Source: Sphaerochaetaceae bacterium (lineage in GTDB: Bacteria > Spirochaetota > Spirochaetia > Sphaerochaetales > Sphaerochaetaceae). Taken from it: a stretch of 32,189 nt of DNA. A model generated the notes under the pieces. It searched no databases. It saw nothing but the letters and a program-made list of their open reading frames with translations, and was not told the origin of the DNA. Positions 7,045-15,162 of this stretch are shown here, piece by piece. The stretch lies in the NCBI GenBank assembly GCA_016302165.1, contig JAEDOD010000008.1:1-32189 (forward strand), in the 5' to 3' direction. Within the stretch, counting starts at the first letter, position 1, and the number at the start of each line of letters is the position of its first letter. A program made the translations under genes and the position numbers.

Positions 7045-7161
7045 AGGGCCATAGAGAGTACGTGAGGGACAAGCCCTTTGATCGTACAGCAACCTGCAAC
7101 TGTAAGGTGCTAAAGCTTGAGCGATGGCCTTTCCCCCATCGCTACGATGGGTTTTTCTTTT
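7045..7161 (+). promoter_or_regulatory. SAM riboswitch (SAM-I clan, no P4) with attenuator
   Basis: The leader has the SAM-I core. P1 is AGGGCCAT (7045-7052) with ATGGCCTT (7124-7131); AGAGA joins to P2, GTACG (7058-7062) with CGTAC (7083-7087), containing GAGGGACAAGCCC; GCAACC (7089-7094) and GGTGCTAA (7106-7113) frame P3. The P2 loop CAAGC (7070-7074) can pair with GCTTG (7115-7119), the known tertiary pseudoknot. The P4 hairpin usual in SAM-I is absent. The terminator CCCATCG (7135-7141)/CGATGGG (7145-7151) with TTTTT competes with the antiterminator AGCGATGG (7120-7127)/CCATCGCT (7136-7143), whose 5' strand overlaps P1. SAM binding should therefore stop transcription before metK. It may belong to the SAM-I/IV variant class. 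Confidence 0.9.
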
Positions 7162-7185
7162 CACTCTTTCTGGCAAAGGAAAGAT

Positions 7186-8316
7186 ATGAAAAGCTACTTT
7201 ACTTCAGAATCAGTTACAAAAGGCCACCCAGATAAGGTGGCAGACCAGATTTCAGACGCCATTCTTGACGCCCTCCTTCTTTCTGACCCCTACTCCCGTT
7301 CAGCTGTAGAGACCACTGTAGAGGAAGGAAGATGCCACATTATGGGAGAAGTGACCACAAAGGCAGATGTGGACTTTGAATCTGTGGCAAGAAGGACCAT
7401 CCGTGACATCGGATACACTTCCCCGCTCCTAGGCTTCTCTGACCAAAGCGAAATCTCTGTATCCATACACGCCCAGTCTCCAGACATCGCCATGGGTGTG
7501 GACAGTCTGGGAGCAGGAGACCAGGGCATGATGTTCGGCTACGCAACAGACGAGACAGAGGAGCTTATGCCTCTCTCCCTTATGCTTTCCCGCTCGCTCT
7601 CTGACCGCCTCACCTACCTCAGGGAAAAGGGGGAATGCCCATGGATGAGGCCTGACGGAAAGAGCCAGATTACTCTTCTCTACGAAGACGGGAGAATAAA
7701 GGCCATCGATACTGTAGTGGTCTCTGTCCACCACAGAGAAGACATAGAGCTTCAGGACCTGAGACGGGAAGTGATGGAAAAAGTAATTCTTCCTGTACTT
7801 CCCTCCTCCCTTCTCTCGTCCCGCACCAGATACTTCATCAATCCCACAGGACGTTTTGTTCTCGGTGGCCCCGCAGCAGATACAGGCCTTACAGGACGAA
7901 AGATTATTGTAGACACCTATGGCGGCCACGCCCACCATGGCGGAGGAGCCTTCAGCGGCAAGGACAGCACCAAGGTGGACCGTAGCGCCAGCTATGCAGC
8001 AAGAAACATCGCTTCCACAATAGTCTCGGCACACGCAGCCAAAAAAGCTGAAGTACAGCTGGCATATGCAATCGGAGTAAAGGAGCCCGTATCCATCCAT
8101 GTGGATACCTTCGGCACATCCTCCCTTGATGAAGAAGTGATAGTAAGGTGGATCCGAGACAACTGGGACCTGTCTCCATCCGGCATCATCTCCCTTTTCT
8201 CCCTTCGTCGTCCCATCTTCTACCAGACAGCTTCCTCAGGCCACTTTGGCCACAAGGAGTTCCCTTGGGAGAAGGTGGATGAAGAGAAGAAGGAGAGGCT
8301 TCAGAAACTTTTCTAG
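7186..8316 (+). CDS. metK: S-adenosylmethionine synthetase
   Basis: MetK makes S-adenosylmethionine from methionine and ATP in the cytosol. The 376-aa product has the family's landmarks: GHPD near the start (13-16, ATP binding), GAGDQGMMFGYA (109-120), and the glycine-rich GGGAFSGKDSTKVDRSASYA with metal and phosphate ligands. Length is slightly below the usual 380-395. ATG 7186 is chosen because AAAGGA precedes it and the protein then begins with the conserved FTSESVTKGHPDKV; the in-frame extension to 7117 runs back through the riboswitch terminator. Feedback by SAM through the upstream riboswitch is expected. Confidence 0.98.
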   Translation: MKSYFTSESVTKGHPDKVADQISDAILDALLLSDPYSRSAVETTVEEGRCHIMGEVTTKADVDFESVARRTIRDIGYTSPLLGFSDQSEISVSIHAQSPDIAMGVDSLGAGDQGMMFGYATDETEELMPLSLMLSRSLSDRLTYLREKGECPWMRPDGKSQITLLYEDGRIKAIDTVVVSVHHREDIELQDLRREVMEKVILPVLPSSLLSSRTRYFINPTGRFVLGGPAADTGLTGRKIIVDTYGGHAHHGGGAFSGKDSTKVDRSASYAARNIASTIVSAHAAKKAEVQLAYAIGVKEPVSIHVDTFGTSSLDEEVIVRWIRDNWDLSPSGIISLFSLRRPIFYQTASSGHFGHKEFPWEKVDEEKKERLQKLF

Positions 8317-8389
8317 AAATTCTATTTCACTAGGACATAAACTGACCTATCTTCTAGAGTAGACTATTTCCACAAAAGGAGAAGGAAAT

Positions 8390-8713
8390 ATGACTTATTC
8401 GGAAGTAAGGGAAATGTATTCACTCTATGCCGAGAGAGCTGTAGAGAGAAGAGAAAAGAACAGAAGAAACCTGAAGGAGGCCCTTCGCCTCACTCTATGC
8501 TACCTGTTGCCCTGGATGCTCAGCGTAGCCACACTTCTCGTAAAATGGGACTATCCGAGAATTTACGTTGGGGTTATCTCCGCTATGCTTCTTTTCTCTT
8601 CCTTCGCTCTCTACAGAAGCTCTGAAAAGGCGGAACCCTTTCTGAAGGCGGTCTATATCTCCTTCTCCTATCTCGTTACACTTTCCATCCTCCTTACTTA
8701 TACACTAGTGTAA
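8390..8713 (+). CDS. Small three-helix membrane protein, unknown
   Basis: The 107-aa product has a basic N-terminal segment (ERAVERREKNRRNLKEALR) followed by three hydrophobic helices (about 33-50, 56-74 and 86-104). No catalytic motif is visible and I do not recognise the family. The ATG at 8390 has a strong AGGAGAAGG before it. It lies 73 bases after metK and may be transcribed with it; a GC-rich hairpin follows its stop. Confidence 0.7.
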   Translation: MTYSEVREMYSLYAERAVERREKNRRNLKEALRLTLCYLLPWMLSVATLLVKWDYPRIYVGVISAMLLFSSFALYRSSEKAEPFLKAVYISFSYLVTLSILLTYTLV

Positions 8714-8717
8714 CACT

Positions 8718-8733
8718 TGGGCCTTCGGGCCCA
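8718..8733 (+). terminator. Hairpin after the small membrane protein gene
   Basis: A six-pair stem TGGGCC/GGCCCA closes a TTCG tetraloop four bases past the stop. The following tract (TTTCT) is short, so termination may be partial. Confidence 0.5.
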
Positions 8734-8739
8734 TTTCTA

Positions 8740-8768
8740 ATGCCAAAGAGAGAGCTTTGTTCTATACT
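8740..8768 (+). promoter_or_regulatory. Promoter of the M18 aminopeptidase gene
   Basis: ATGCCA (8740-8745) is followed after 17 bases by TATACT (8763-8768), then six bases to the ATG at 8775. Confidence 0.5.
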
Positions 8769-8774
8769 GTGGCC

Positions 8775-10091
8775 ATGAACGGACTCATTGAAAGATACAA
8801 GTCCTTCCTTGACGAAGGAAAGACAGAAAGGGAATGCGTCAGAAGGACCATTGCCCTGGCGGAAGCAAATGGATACAGAAGACTTGAGAGCGTAGAGAGC
8901 CTCAAGTGCGGAGACAAGGTCTATGTAGAGGACTATGAAAAGGCAATCGCCCTTTTCCATATAGGCTCTGAGCCTATGGAGAAGGGAATGAACATACTTG
9001 GAGCCCATATCGATTCTCCTCGTCTGGACATCAAGATGAATCCTCTCTATGAAAGCGAGGGCCTGGTGTATCTGGATACCCACTACTATGGAGGAATCAA
9101 GAAATATCAGTGGGTTGCAATGCCTCTTGCAATCCATGGAGTTGTGGTGAAGACCACAGGAGAGAAGATAAATGTAGTATTGGGAGAGGAAGATGATGAA
9201 TTCACCTTCACTATCTCTGATATCCTTCCACACATTGCCCAGGAACAGATGAAGAAAAGCGCAGGGGAATTCATTCCTGGAGAAGACTTGGATCTGGTTG
9301 TAGGCCTGGGAGAAAAGGACGAGGAAGGAAAGAGCAAGGCAAAGGAAGCAATCCTTTCAATCCTCAAGGAAAAGTATGGCATCGAGGAGAAGGATTTCCT
9401 CTCTTCCGAGCTGGAAGTGGTTCCAGCAGGAAAGGCAAAGTATCTCGGCCTCGACTCCTCCATGGTCCTTGGCTATGGACAGGACGACAGAATCTGCGCC
9501 TTCACTTCCCTGGAAGCTCTTCTGGAAGGAAAGACAGAGAAGAGGACCAGTGTATGCATCCTTGTAGACAAGGAGGAGATAGGAAGCACAGGAGCCACAG
9601 GAATGGACTCCAGGTTCTTCGAGAATGCCACAGCTGAAGTTCTTGCAGCCATGGGCCTCACCTCATCCCTCTCCCTGAGACGTACCTTGAAGAACTCAAT
9701 GATGCTCTCTTCTGATGTAAACAGCGCCTATGACCCACTGAACACTTCCCTCTATGACAAGAAGAACTCCTCCTACCTTTCCGGCGGTGTAGTCTTCAAC
9801 AAGTACACAGGAAGCAGGGGAAAGAGCGGAGCATCTGACGCCAACCCGGAGTTCATCGGAAAAATCAGAGGTGTGATGGACAAGAATGGCGTCAAGTACC
9901 AGATGGCAGAGCTGGCAAAGGTTGACGTAGGCGGCGGCGGAACCATCGCCAAGTTCTCAGCCTACTATGGCATGAGCGTCATCGACTGCGGAGTATCAAT
10001 ACTAAGTATGCACGCTCCTTGGGAAATCTCCTCTGTAAAGGATATCGAGGAAGCAAAGAATGCCTACAAGGCCTTCCTTACCTTAGAGTAA
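8775..10091 (+). CDS. M18-family aminopeptidase
   Basis: The product (438 aa) is a cytosolic zinc aminopeptidase of the M18 family (aminopeptidase I / aspartyl aminopeptidase), which trims N-terminal residues from peptides. Metal and catalytic motifs appear in order: GAHIDSPRLDI (His and Asp ligands), DTHYYGG, DKEEIGSTGATG (catalytic Glu pair), MLSSDVNSAYDP and the C-terminal SMHAPWEISS (His ligand). Start choice is uncertain. ATG 8775 has TATACT six bases upstream and so fits a leaderless mRNA; an in-frame TTG at 8757 would add six residues and has no clear binding site. A long hairpin terminator follows the gene. Confidence 0.93.
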   Translation: MNGLIERYKSFLDEGKTERECVRRTIALAEANGYRRLESVESLKCGDKVYVEDYEKAIALFHIGSEPMEKGMNILGAHIDSPRLDIKMNPLYESEGLVYLDTHYYGGIKKYQWVAMPLAIHGVVVKTTGEKINVVLGEEDDEFTFTISDILPHIAQEQMKKSAGEFIPGEDLDLVVGLGEKDEEGKSKAKEAILSILKEKYGIEEKDFLSSELEVVPAGKAKYLGLDSSMVLGYGQDDRICAFTSLEALLEGKTEKRTSVCILVDKEEIGSTGATGMDSRFFENATAEVLAAMGLTSSLSLRRTLKNSMMLSSDVNSAYDPLNTSLYDKKNSSYLSGGVVFNKYTGSRGKSGASDANPEFIGKIRGVMDKNGVKYQMAELAKVDVGGGGTIAKFSAYYGMSVIDCGVSILSMHAPWEISSVKDIEEAKNAYKAFLTLE

Positions 10092-10111
10092 TTTAGCCTA
10101 GGACAAATAGA

Positions 10112-10167
10112 AAGGGGCTTCCACACATGGCATTGTAGAGCATGATGTGGACGCCCCTTCTCCTTTT
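10112..10167 (+). terminator. Terminator of the aminopeptidase gene
   Basis: AAGGGGC pairs with GCCCCTT; after one mismatch TCCACA pairs with TGTGGA, and CATG/CATG extends the stem, giving a long hairpin followed by TCTCCTTTT. Confidence 0.8.
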
Positions 10168-10455
10168 GTCAAATATAGGCGTATTATATGCTTATTCAAT
10201 TGTATTATAAGTAAATACTAAAGCAGACAACACACCAGCCCATTAGAGTCTAAATCCAGAGCAGTCTGTGGATGGCACCCCAGATTATTCTTCTTCCTTC
10301 CGATTGGACAAGGCTTTTCCGGCCATCAGGAATCTGTCTTTTGCCCTTCAGTCCTTGTTTTCAGGGCAAAGAGACCATCTATTGTGACAGGCTTTACGTT
10401 ATTTGCTGACCTGGCATTGAGATTTATGGCTGGATATAGCTTCAAGATAAAGCAA

Positions 10456-10483
10456 GGCGGATGCCTTGTAATCTGCATCCGCC
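10456..10483 (-). terminator. Hairpin terminator downstream of glnN, probably bidirectional
   Basis: A perfect nine-pair stem GGCGGATGC/GCATCCGCC with a ten-base loop lies about 75 bases past the glnN stop. T-rich tails occur on both sides (TTGCTTTAT on minus, CTCTTTATT on plus). Confidence 0.6.
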
Positions 10484-10559
10484 CTCTTTATTGCCGCCAC
10501 TGGAAATACATTTCAAATAGCGGCCACATATTATGTATAAATACTTTCAAAGAAATGCT

Positions 10560-12647
10560 TTACACGTAATATAGCATATCGCTGTAGGTCGGGAATGGCC
10601 AATAGTCCTTAGCTACGATAAGCTCCAGGTTATCTGCAAAGCGTCTGATATCATCCATCCTTGGAATAACTTCCTCCCTGTAGTAGTGGGACTGGAGGGA
10701 TCCGGAGAGTTTATCAGCTTCTCCCAGCACCTCTGAAAGCACATTGGTTGCACCATAGAGCTCATTGGTAAGGCTAACCACCTTCCTAAGAATATCTTCG
10801 TCAGCGGAAGGTCCTACCATGGAGATGGCGCTTCTGATGCTGTTGATTCCGCTGGCTAAGTCGGAAGCATATCTAGAAGCGGCAGGAATGATTCTCTTTA
10901 CAGCCATATCCAAGGTAGTGAGGGCTTCGATGTGGACTGTCTTGGAATACTCCTCATGGTGGATCTCACACCTTGATACAATCTCCTTCTCAGTATAGAT
11001 TCCAAAGTCTCCGAAAAGCTTGATGTTCTTTGGAGCGCAATACTGGTCGAAGGCTTCAGGAGATGACTGGAGATTCAAGAGGCCTCTTTCCTCTGCCTCC
11101 TCCCTCCACTCTGGAGCATAGGCGTTTCCGTTGAACACAATCCTCTTATGCTCAAGATAGGTCCTTCCCACCAGTTCCGTTACAGCCTTGTCGAAATCAG
11201 GAGCATCCTTCAATTCTTCATAGAAAGACTTCAGTGCAGAAGCCACAGATGTATTCAGGGCCACATTTGGTCCAGCCATGGAGAAGGAGGAGCCAGGCAT
11301 TCTGAATTCGAACTTGTTTCCTGTGAAGGCCATAGGTGAAGTTCTGTTACGGTCTGTGGTGTCTTTTGGAATATCTGGCAGTACATGTACTCCAAGGGTC
11401 ATCCTACCCTTCTTCTTTCCGTCTATCCTCTTTCCGCTGGAGATTGCTTCAAGGATTTCTGTCAGTTCATCTCCCAGGAACATGGACACTATGGCAGGAG
11501 GAGCTTCGTTGGCTCCAAGCCTATGGTCATTTCCTGCACTGGCCACAGAGATTCTCAACAGGTCCTGATACTCATCCACAGCCTTGATTACAGCCACAAG
11601 GAAAAGAAGGAACTGGGCGTTGTCCTTAGGATTATCTCCCGGTTCAAGAAGGTTGATTCCGCTATCTGTGGAAATGGACCAGTTGTTGTGCTTTCCGCTG
11701 CCGTTTACACCTTCGAAGGGCTTCTCGTGCAAGAGGCAAGCAAAACCATGGCGGGATGCCACCTTCTTCATAAGCTCCATTGTAATCTGGTTGTGGTCAA
11801 CAGCCACGTTTGCTACAGAGAACACAGGAGCCAGCTCATGCTGACAGGGAGCAACCTCGTTATGGCTGGTCTTGGCAGGAATTCCAAGCTTCCAGAGTTC
11901 CGTGTCCAGGTCAGCCATATATTCTGCGACCCTGGTCCTCAAAGCTCCGAAGTAGTGGTCATCCTTCTCTTGGCCCTTAGGGCTTCTTGCTCCGAAAAGG
12001 GTGCGTCCTGTAAGCCTCAGGTCCTTTCTCTTTCTGTAGTCCTCTTCATCTATAAGGAAATATTCCTGCTCAGCACCGACTGTGGTGATGACTCTCTTCA
12101 CGTCGTTCTTTCCGAAAAGGGAGAGGATCTTTACAGCTTCATCGCTGATGGCCTCCATACTTCTCAGTAGAGGAGTCTTCTTATCCAGGACTTCTCCTGA
12201 ATATGAGCAGTAGGCTGTAGGGATGCAGAGAGTGTCTTCCTTGATGAAGGCGTAGCTTGTAGGGTCCCATGCTGTATATCCTCTGGCTTCAAAGGTGGCT
12301 CTCAGGCCTCCTGAAGGGAAGGATGAAGCGTCAGGCTCTCCCTTTATAAGCTCCTTTCCGCTGAATTCGAGGATGACCTTTCCTCCATCCATTGGAGAAA
12401 TGAAGGCATCATGCTTCTCTGCTGTCATGCCAGTAAGAGGCTGGAACCAATGGGTAAAGTGGGTGGCACCCTTCTCTACAGCCCAGTTCTTCATGGCATT
12501 TGCTACGCTGTTGGCCACATTAAGGTCCAGGTCCTTACCTTCAGCAATAGTCTTCTTCAATGCCTTGTAGACATCCTTGGGAAGTCTTTCCCTCATGGTC
12601 TCGTCGTTGAAGACCATGGATCCGAAATAATCAGCAACAGTTTCCAT
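10560..12647 (-). CDS. glnN: Glutamine synthetase, type III (GlnN)
   Basis: The 695-aa length is typical of GS type III, a dodecameric cytosolic enzyme making glutamine from glutamate, ammonia and ATP; types I and II are much shorter. Family features include the long N-terminal GSIII domain (THWFQPLTGMTAEKHDAF), the metal-site region VGAEQEYFLID, EVAPCQHELAPVF, and NGSGKHNNWS in the catalytic core. Start ATG 12647 has GGGAGG seven bases before it. A TTGACA promoter lies close upstream. No PII or amt gene is in the window. It faces the aminopeptidase gene and its upstream region is shared with pyrG, which diverges. Confidence 0.96.
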   Translation of the reverse strand: METVADYFGSMVFNDETMRERLPKDVYKALKKTIAEGKDLDLNVANSVANAMKNWAVEKGATHFTHWFQPLTGMTAEKHDAFISPMDGGKVILEFSGKELIKGEPDASSFPSGGLRATFEARGYTAWDPTSYAFIKEDTLCIPTAYCSYSGEVLDKKTPLLRSMEAISDEAVKILSLFGKNDVKRVITTVGAEQEYFLIDEEDYRKRKDLRLTGRTLFGARSPKGQEKDDHYFGALRTRVAEYMADLDTELWKLGIPAKTSHNEVAPCQHELAPVFSVANVAVDHNQITMELMKKVASRHGFACLLHEKPFEGVNGSGKHNNWSISTDSGINLLEPGDNPKDNAQFLLFLVAVIKAVDEYQDLLRISVASAGNDHRLGANEAPPAIVSMFLGDELTEILEAISSGKRIDGKKKGRMTLGVHVLPDIPKDTTDRNRTSPMAFTGNKFEFRMPGSSFSMAGPNVALNTSVASALKSFYEELKDAPDFDKAVTELVGRTYLEHKRIVFNGNAYAPEWREEAEERGLLNLQSSPEAFDQYCAPKNIKLFGDFGIYTEKEIVSRCEIHHEEYSKTVHIEALTTLDMAVKRIIPAASRYASDLASGINSIRSAISMVGPSADEDILRKVVSLTNELYGATNVLSEVLGEADKLSGSLQSHYYREEVIPRMDDIRRFADNLELIVAKDYWPFPTYSDMLYYV

Positions 12648-12676
12648 TCTACTGCCTCCCGTTGGAGTATGGAAAT

Positions 12677-12706
12677 CTCATATTACAGATGAGAGGGAAT
12701 TGTCAA
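12677..12706 (-). promoter_or_regulatory. Candidate glnN promoter
   Basis: On the minus strand a perfect TTGACA (12701-12706) is followed after 18 bases by TATGAG (12677-12682); TAATAT three bases closer is an alternative -10. The start would give a leader of about 23 bases containing the GGGAGG site. Confidence 0.5.
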
Positions 12707-12874
12707 CAGAGGAAAGGAAATAAAAGGAGAAGGGAGAAAAAAGGAAAGGAAAATTATCTGAAAACTGTTTCCTCCTTTATTGACATTCACCCCAAGTTTT
12801 TTTCATCATCTATCCATATTTTTTTTGGAATCGGTTATGAAAGGAACGCTGGGAAGGATGTTGAAGTTGTCCAG

Positions 12875-12962
12875 AAAAGAGCAGTTCTGCTCTTTTGAGG
12901 GGACTTTCACCCTCAGCGTCCCGGTCTAAGGAGGCACCATCGGCTGGTGTCTCATTTTTTTT
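12875..12962 (+). promoter_or_regulatory. pyrG leader with attenuator-like terminator
   Basis: Three hairpins follow each other: AAAAGAGCA/TGCTCTTTT (12875-12883/12888-12896), GAGGG/CCCTC (12897-12901/12910-12914) and GAGGCACCA/TGGTGTCTC (12931-12939/12945-12953), the last followed by A and eight T (12955-12962). The pyrG ribosome binding site GGAGG begins at the next base. A terminator ending directly at the ribosome binding site suggests transcription attenuation, as known for pyrG in Bacillus, though the CTP-sensing GGGC start found there is not evident here. Confidence 0.6.
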
Positions 12963-12972
12963 GGAGGTAAAA

Positions 12973-14568
12973 GTGGCTAAACACATCTTCGTCACAGGTG
13001 GAGTGGTGTCAGGACTAGGCAAGGGAATCACAGCTGCCAGTCTTGGAAGACTATTGAAGGCAAGGGGATTCAAGGTTGCGTCCCAGAAGCTGGACCCATA
13101 CATGAATGTAGACCCGGGAACCATGTCTCCTCTGCAGCATGGAGAGGTGTTCGTCACAGATGACGGAGCAGAGACGGACCTGGACCTGGGCCACTACGAA
13201 AGATTCATCGACGAGGACCTGTCTAGATTCTCCAACCTTACCAGCGGAAAGGTATATTGGAATGTACTGGAAAAGGAGAGAAACGGAGAGTACCTTGGCC
13301 GCACTGTCCAGATAATCCCCCACGTGACTGATGAAATAAAATCCTTCATATACTCCTGCGGCGAGACCAGCGGTGCAGATATCGTGATTACAGAAATCGG
13401 CGGAACCACGGGAGATATCGAATCCCAGCCTTTTCTTGAGGCCATCAGGCAGATCGGCCACGAAGTGGGCCCTCAGAACTGCCTATACATCCACGTGGTC
13501 CTGGTTCCATACCTCTACGCTTCAGGAGAGCATAAATCCAAGCCTGCCCAGCACTCCGTGAAGGAGCTGATGAATACAGGTATCTTCCCAGACATCATAG
13601 TCATGAGAAGCGACGAGCCCATCGAGGAGTCCATAAAGGAGAAGATCTCCCTGTTCTGTAACGTGAAGAGGGAGTGTGTCATAGAAAACAAGACAGTACC
13701 TGTACTTTACGAAGCCCCGCTTATGCTCCACAAGGAAGGACTGGATGAGGTTGCAGTAAAGCTTCTCTCCCTTCCAGAGAGGCCCATTGACCTTACGGAA
13801 TGGAAAGAAATGGTGGACCGTATCCACAACGCGGAAAGAAGCGTCACCATTGCTGTAGTCGGAAAATACATGGAGCTTCACGACGCATATCTATCTGTAA
13901 TGGAAGCCCTGAAGCACGCTTCCTGGAACCTGGGAGCCAAGTGCAACATCAAGTGGGTAGACAGCGAAACTGTGGACGAGAAAAGCGCAGAGGAAATCTT
14001 TCAGGACGTTGACGGCATCCTTGTCCCGGGAGGCTTTGGTTATAGAGGAGTTGAAGGAAAGATCACTACTGTAAAATGGGCCAGGGAGCACAATATCCCA
14101 TTCTTGGGAATCTGTCTTGGAATGCAGGTCGCTGTCATCGAATTTGCAAGAAATGTGCTGGGCCTGAAGGAAGCCAACTCCTCTGAGTTCCTTCCTGAAG
14201 GAAAGGACAGCGTCATAGATATCATGCCTGACCAGAGAGGAGTGAAGAAGGGCGGAACCATGAGACTGGGAGCATATCCTTGCGTAACAAAGGAGGATTC
14301 CCTTCTCCGTAAGCTCTATGGAGAAGAGCTTATCAGCGAGCGCCATAGACATAGATATGAATTCAATAATGACTACAGGGAGCTTTTCTCCCGTTCCGGC
14401 ATGGTCCTTTCAGGCACCAGCCCCGACGGAAAGCTAGTGGAGGCCGTGGAGATTCCTTCCCATCCCTTCTTCATTGCCGTACAGTTCCATCCTGAGTTCA
14501 AGTCTAGGCCCCAGAGACCTCATCCATGCTTCTCAGGTCTCATAAAGGCCAGCCTGGAGAGAAAGTAG
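12973..14568 (+). CDS. pyrG: CTP synthase
   Basis: PyrG converts UTP to CTP with glutamine and ATP. The 531-aa product has the N-terminal amidoligase domain, with VTGGVVSGLGKGITAASLG as its P-loop, MNVDPGTMSPLQHGEVFV and EIGGTTGDIES. The C-terminal glutamine amidotransferase domain has the nucleophile in GICLGMQ, RHRHRYEFN, and the His/Glu of QFHPEF. GTG 12973 is chosen because GGAGG lies five bases before it and translation then begins MAKHIFVTGG as in homologues; the frame is open further upstream through the terminator. The stop (TAG, 14566-14568) directly abuts the stop of the convergent gene. Confidence 0.98.
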   Translation: MAKHIFVTGGVVSGLGKGITAASLGRLLKARGFKVASQKLDPYMNVDPGTMSPLQHGEVFVTDDGAETDLDLGHYERFIDEDLSRFSNLTSGKVYWNVLEKERNGEYLGRTVQIIPHVTDEIKSFIYSCGETSGADIVITEIGGTTGDIESQPFLEAIRQIGHEVGPQNCLYIHVVLVPYLYASGEHKSKPAQHSVKELMNTGIFPDIIVMRSDEPIEESIKEKISLFCNVKRECVIENKTVPVLYEAPLMLHKEGLDEVAVKLLSLPERPIDLTEWKEMVDRIHNAERSVTIAVVGKYMELHDAYLSVMEALKHASWNLGAKCNIKWVDSETVDEKSAEEIFQDVDGILVPGGFGYRGVEGKITTVKWAREHNIPFLGICLGMQVAVIEFARNVLGLKEANSSEFLPEGKDSVIDIMPDQRGVKKGGTMRLGAYPCVTKEDSLLRKLYGEELISERHRHRYEFNNDYRELFSRSGMVLSGTSPDGKLVEAVEIPSHPFFIAVQFHPEFKSRPQRPHPCFSGLIKASLERK

Positions 14569-15108
14569 CTACTTCACTTCCTTCAGCACTATCTTATCTT
14601 CTCCCACCATAAGGGAGAGGGTGCGCCCTGTGCCCAGGCTGGACTCTGTGTATCTGAGATATATAGGTCTGGAACCTAGAAAGGAAACCATTCTTCCCTC
14701 CCTTAGAAAGAAGGAGAGAAACCACTCATCCCCCTCAGAGCCGCAAAGAATAAGCTCTACGGAGGATGATGTGGAAAATGTGGTGACAGTGCCGTCAAAG
14801 GTAGGAAAATAGACCTGCAGTTTTTCTATGTGGTCATTTTGGGAGGCTTTCCACCGTCTTCCATCAACCATGGAAGAGTATTTCTGCCAATCTGTCTCCT
14901 TCTCTGAAGCCATAGTCACCTTAAGAAAGGCTAGAGTGACAGCCAGAACAACAAGAACCAGGGAAAAGACCCAAAGGAGTGAAAGAGAGGTCTTCTCCCT
15001 TCTACCGAGATTCTGCCAGGAGGAGAATATTCTGGTCTTATTCTCCAGATATTCGTTCCTCGCCTTAAGATCCTCGATTTCCTTGTCCTTGTTTCTCCGT
15101 ACTGCCAT
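14569..15108 (-). CDS. Single-pass membrane protein of unknown function
   Basis: The 179-aa product has a charged N-terminal segment likely to form a coiled coil (KDKEIEDLKARNEYLENKTR), one membrane helix (about 43-62, LSLLWVFSLVLVVLAVTLAF), and a C-terminal domain of about 115 residues rich in beta-type sequence that would lie outside the inner membrane. I do not recognise the family. ATG 15108 is chosen because GGAGG lies 11 bases before it; an ATG at 15126 is the alternative. It appears to be the last gene of the NIF3-lspA operon, 54 bases after the propeller protein gene. Confidence 0.7.
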   Translation of the reverse strand: MAVRRNKDKEIEDLKARNEYLENKTRIFSSWQNLGRREKTSLSLLWVFSLVLVVLAVTLAFLKVTMASEKETDWQKYSSMVDGRRWKASQNDHIEKLQVYFPTFDGTVTTFSTSSSVELILCGSEGDEWFLSFFLREGRMVSFLGSRPIYLRYTESSLGTGRTLSLMVGEDKIVLKEVK

Positions 15109-15162
15109 GATGAAATAATCCTCCATTTCTGGAGGCTTGGGGAGGTGTATAAATTGCCACTT

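Larger units (their letters stand above)
10092..10559. other. Convergent intergenic region with several hairpins
   Basis: The 468 bases between the ends of the aminopeptidase gene and glnN hold the terminators of both genes and, between them, about 270 bases without a credible ORF. This middle part is AT-rich at 10170-10220 and then carries a hairpin TTTGCCCT/AGGGCAAA (10340-10347/10363-10370) and smaller stems. A 61-codon ORF at 10384 has no binding site and runs through the glnN terminator. A small RNA or a decayed gene are both possible. Confidence 0.4.
12648..12972. other. glnN-pyrG divergent intergenic region
   Basis: The 325 bases hold the glnN promoter near 12677-12706, a strongly purine-rich stretch (12707-12762), a TTGACA at 12780-12785 with no good -10 partner, two T-runs (12797-12803 and 12819-12826) and the pyrG leader with three consecutive hairpins ending in a terminator. 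I could not place the pyrG promoter with confidence. Confidence 0.5.

Noticed and set aside
7117..7185. N-terminal extension of MetK to 7117
   Set aside because: It would translate through the riboswitch terminator; the conserved N terminus and AAAGGA support 7186.
10384..10569. A 61-codon plus-strand ORF between the aminopeptidase gene and glnN
   Set aside because: It has no ribosome binding site or leaderless promoter, runs through the glnN terminator hairpin, and its composition does not look like a protein.
12707..12762. Purine-rich tract upstream of glnN as a repeat or polypurine structural element
   Set aside because: It has no regular repeat unit, and purine-rich plus strands are common across this window, so composition explains it.
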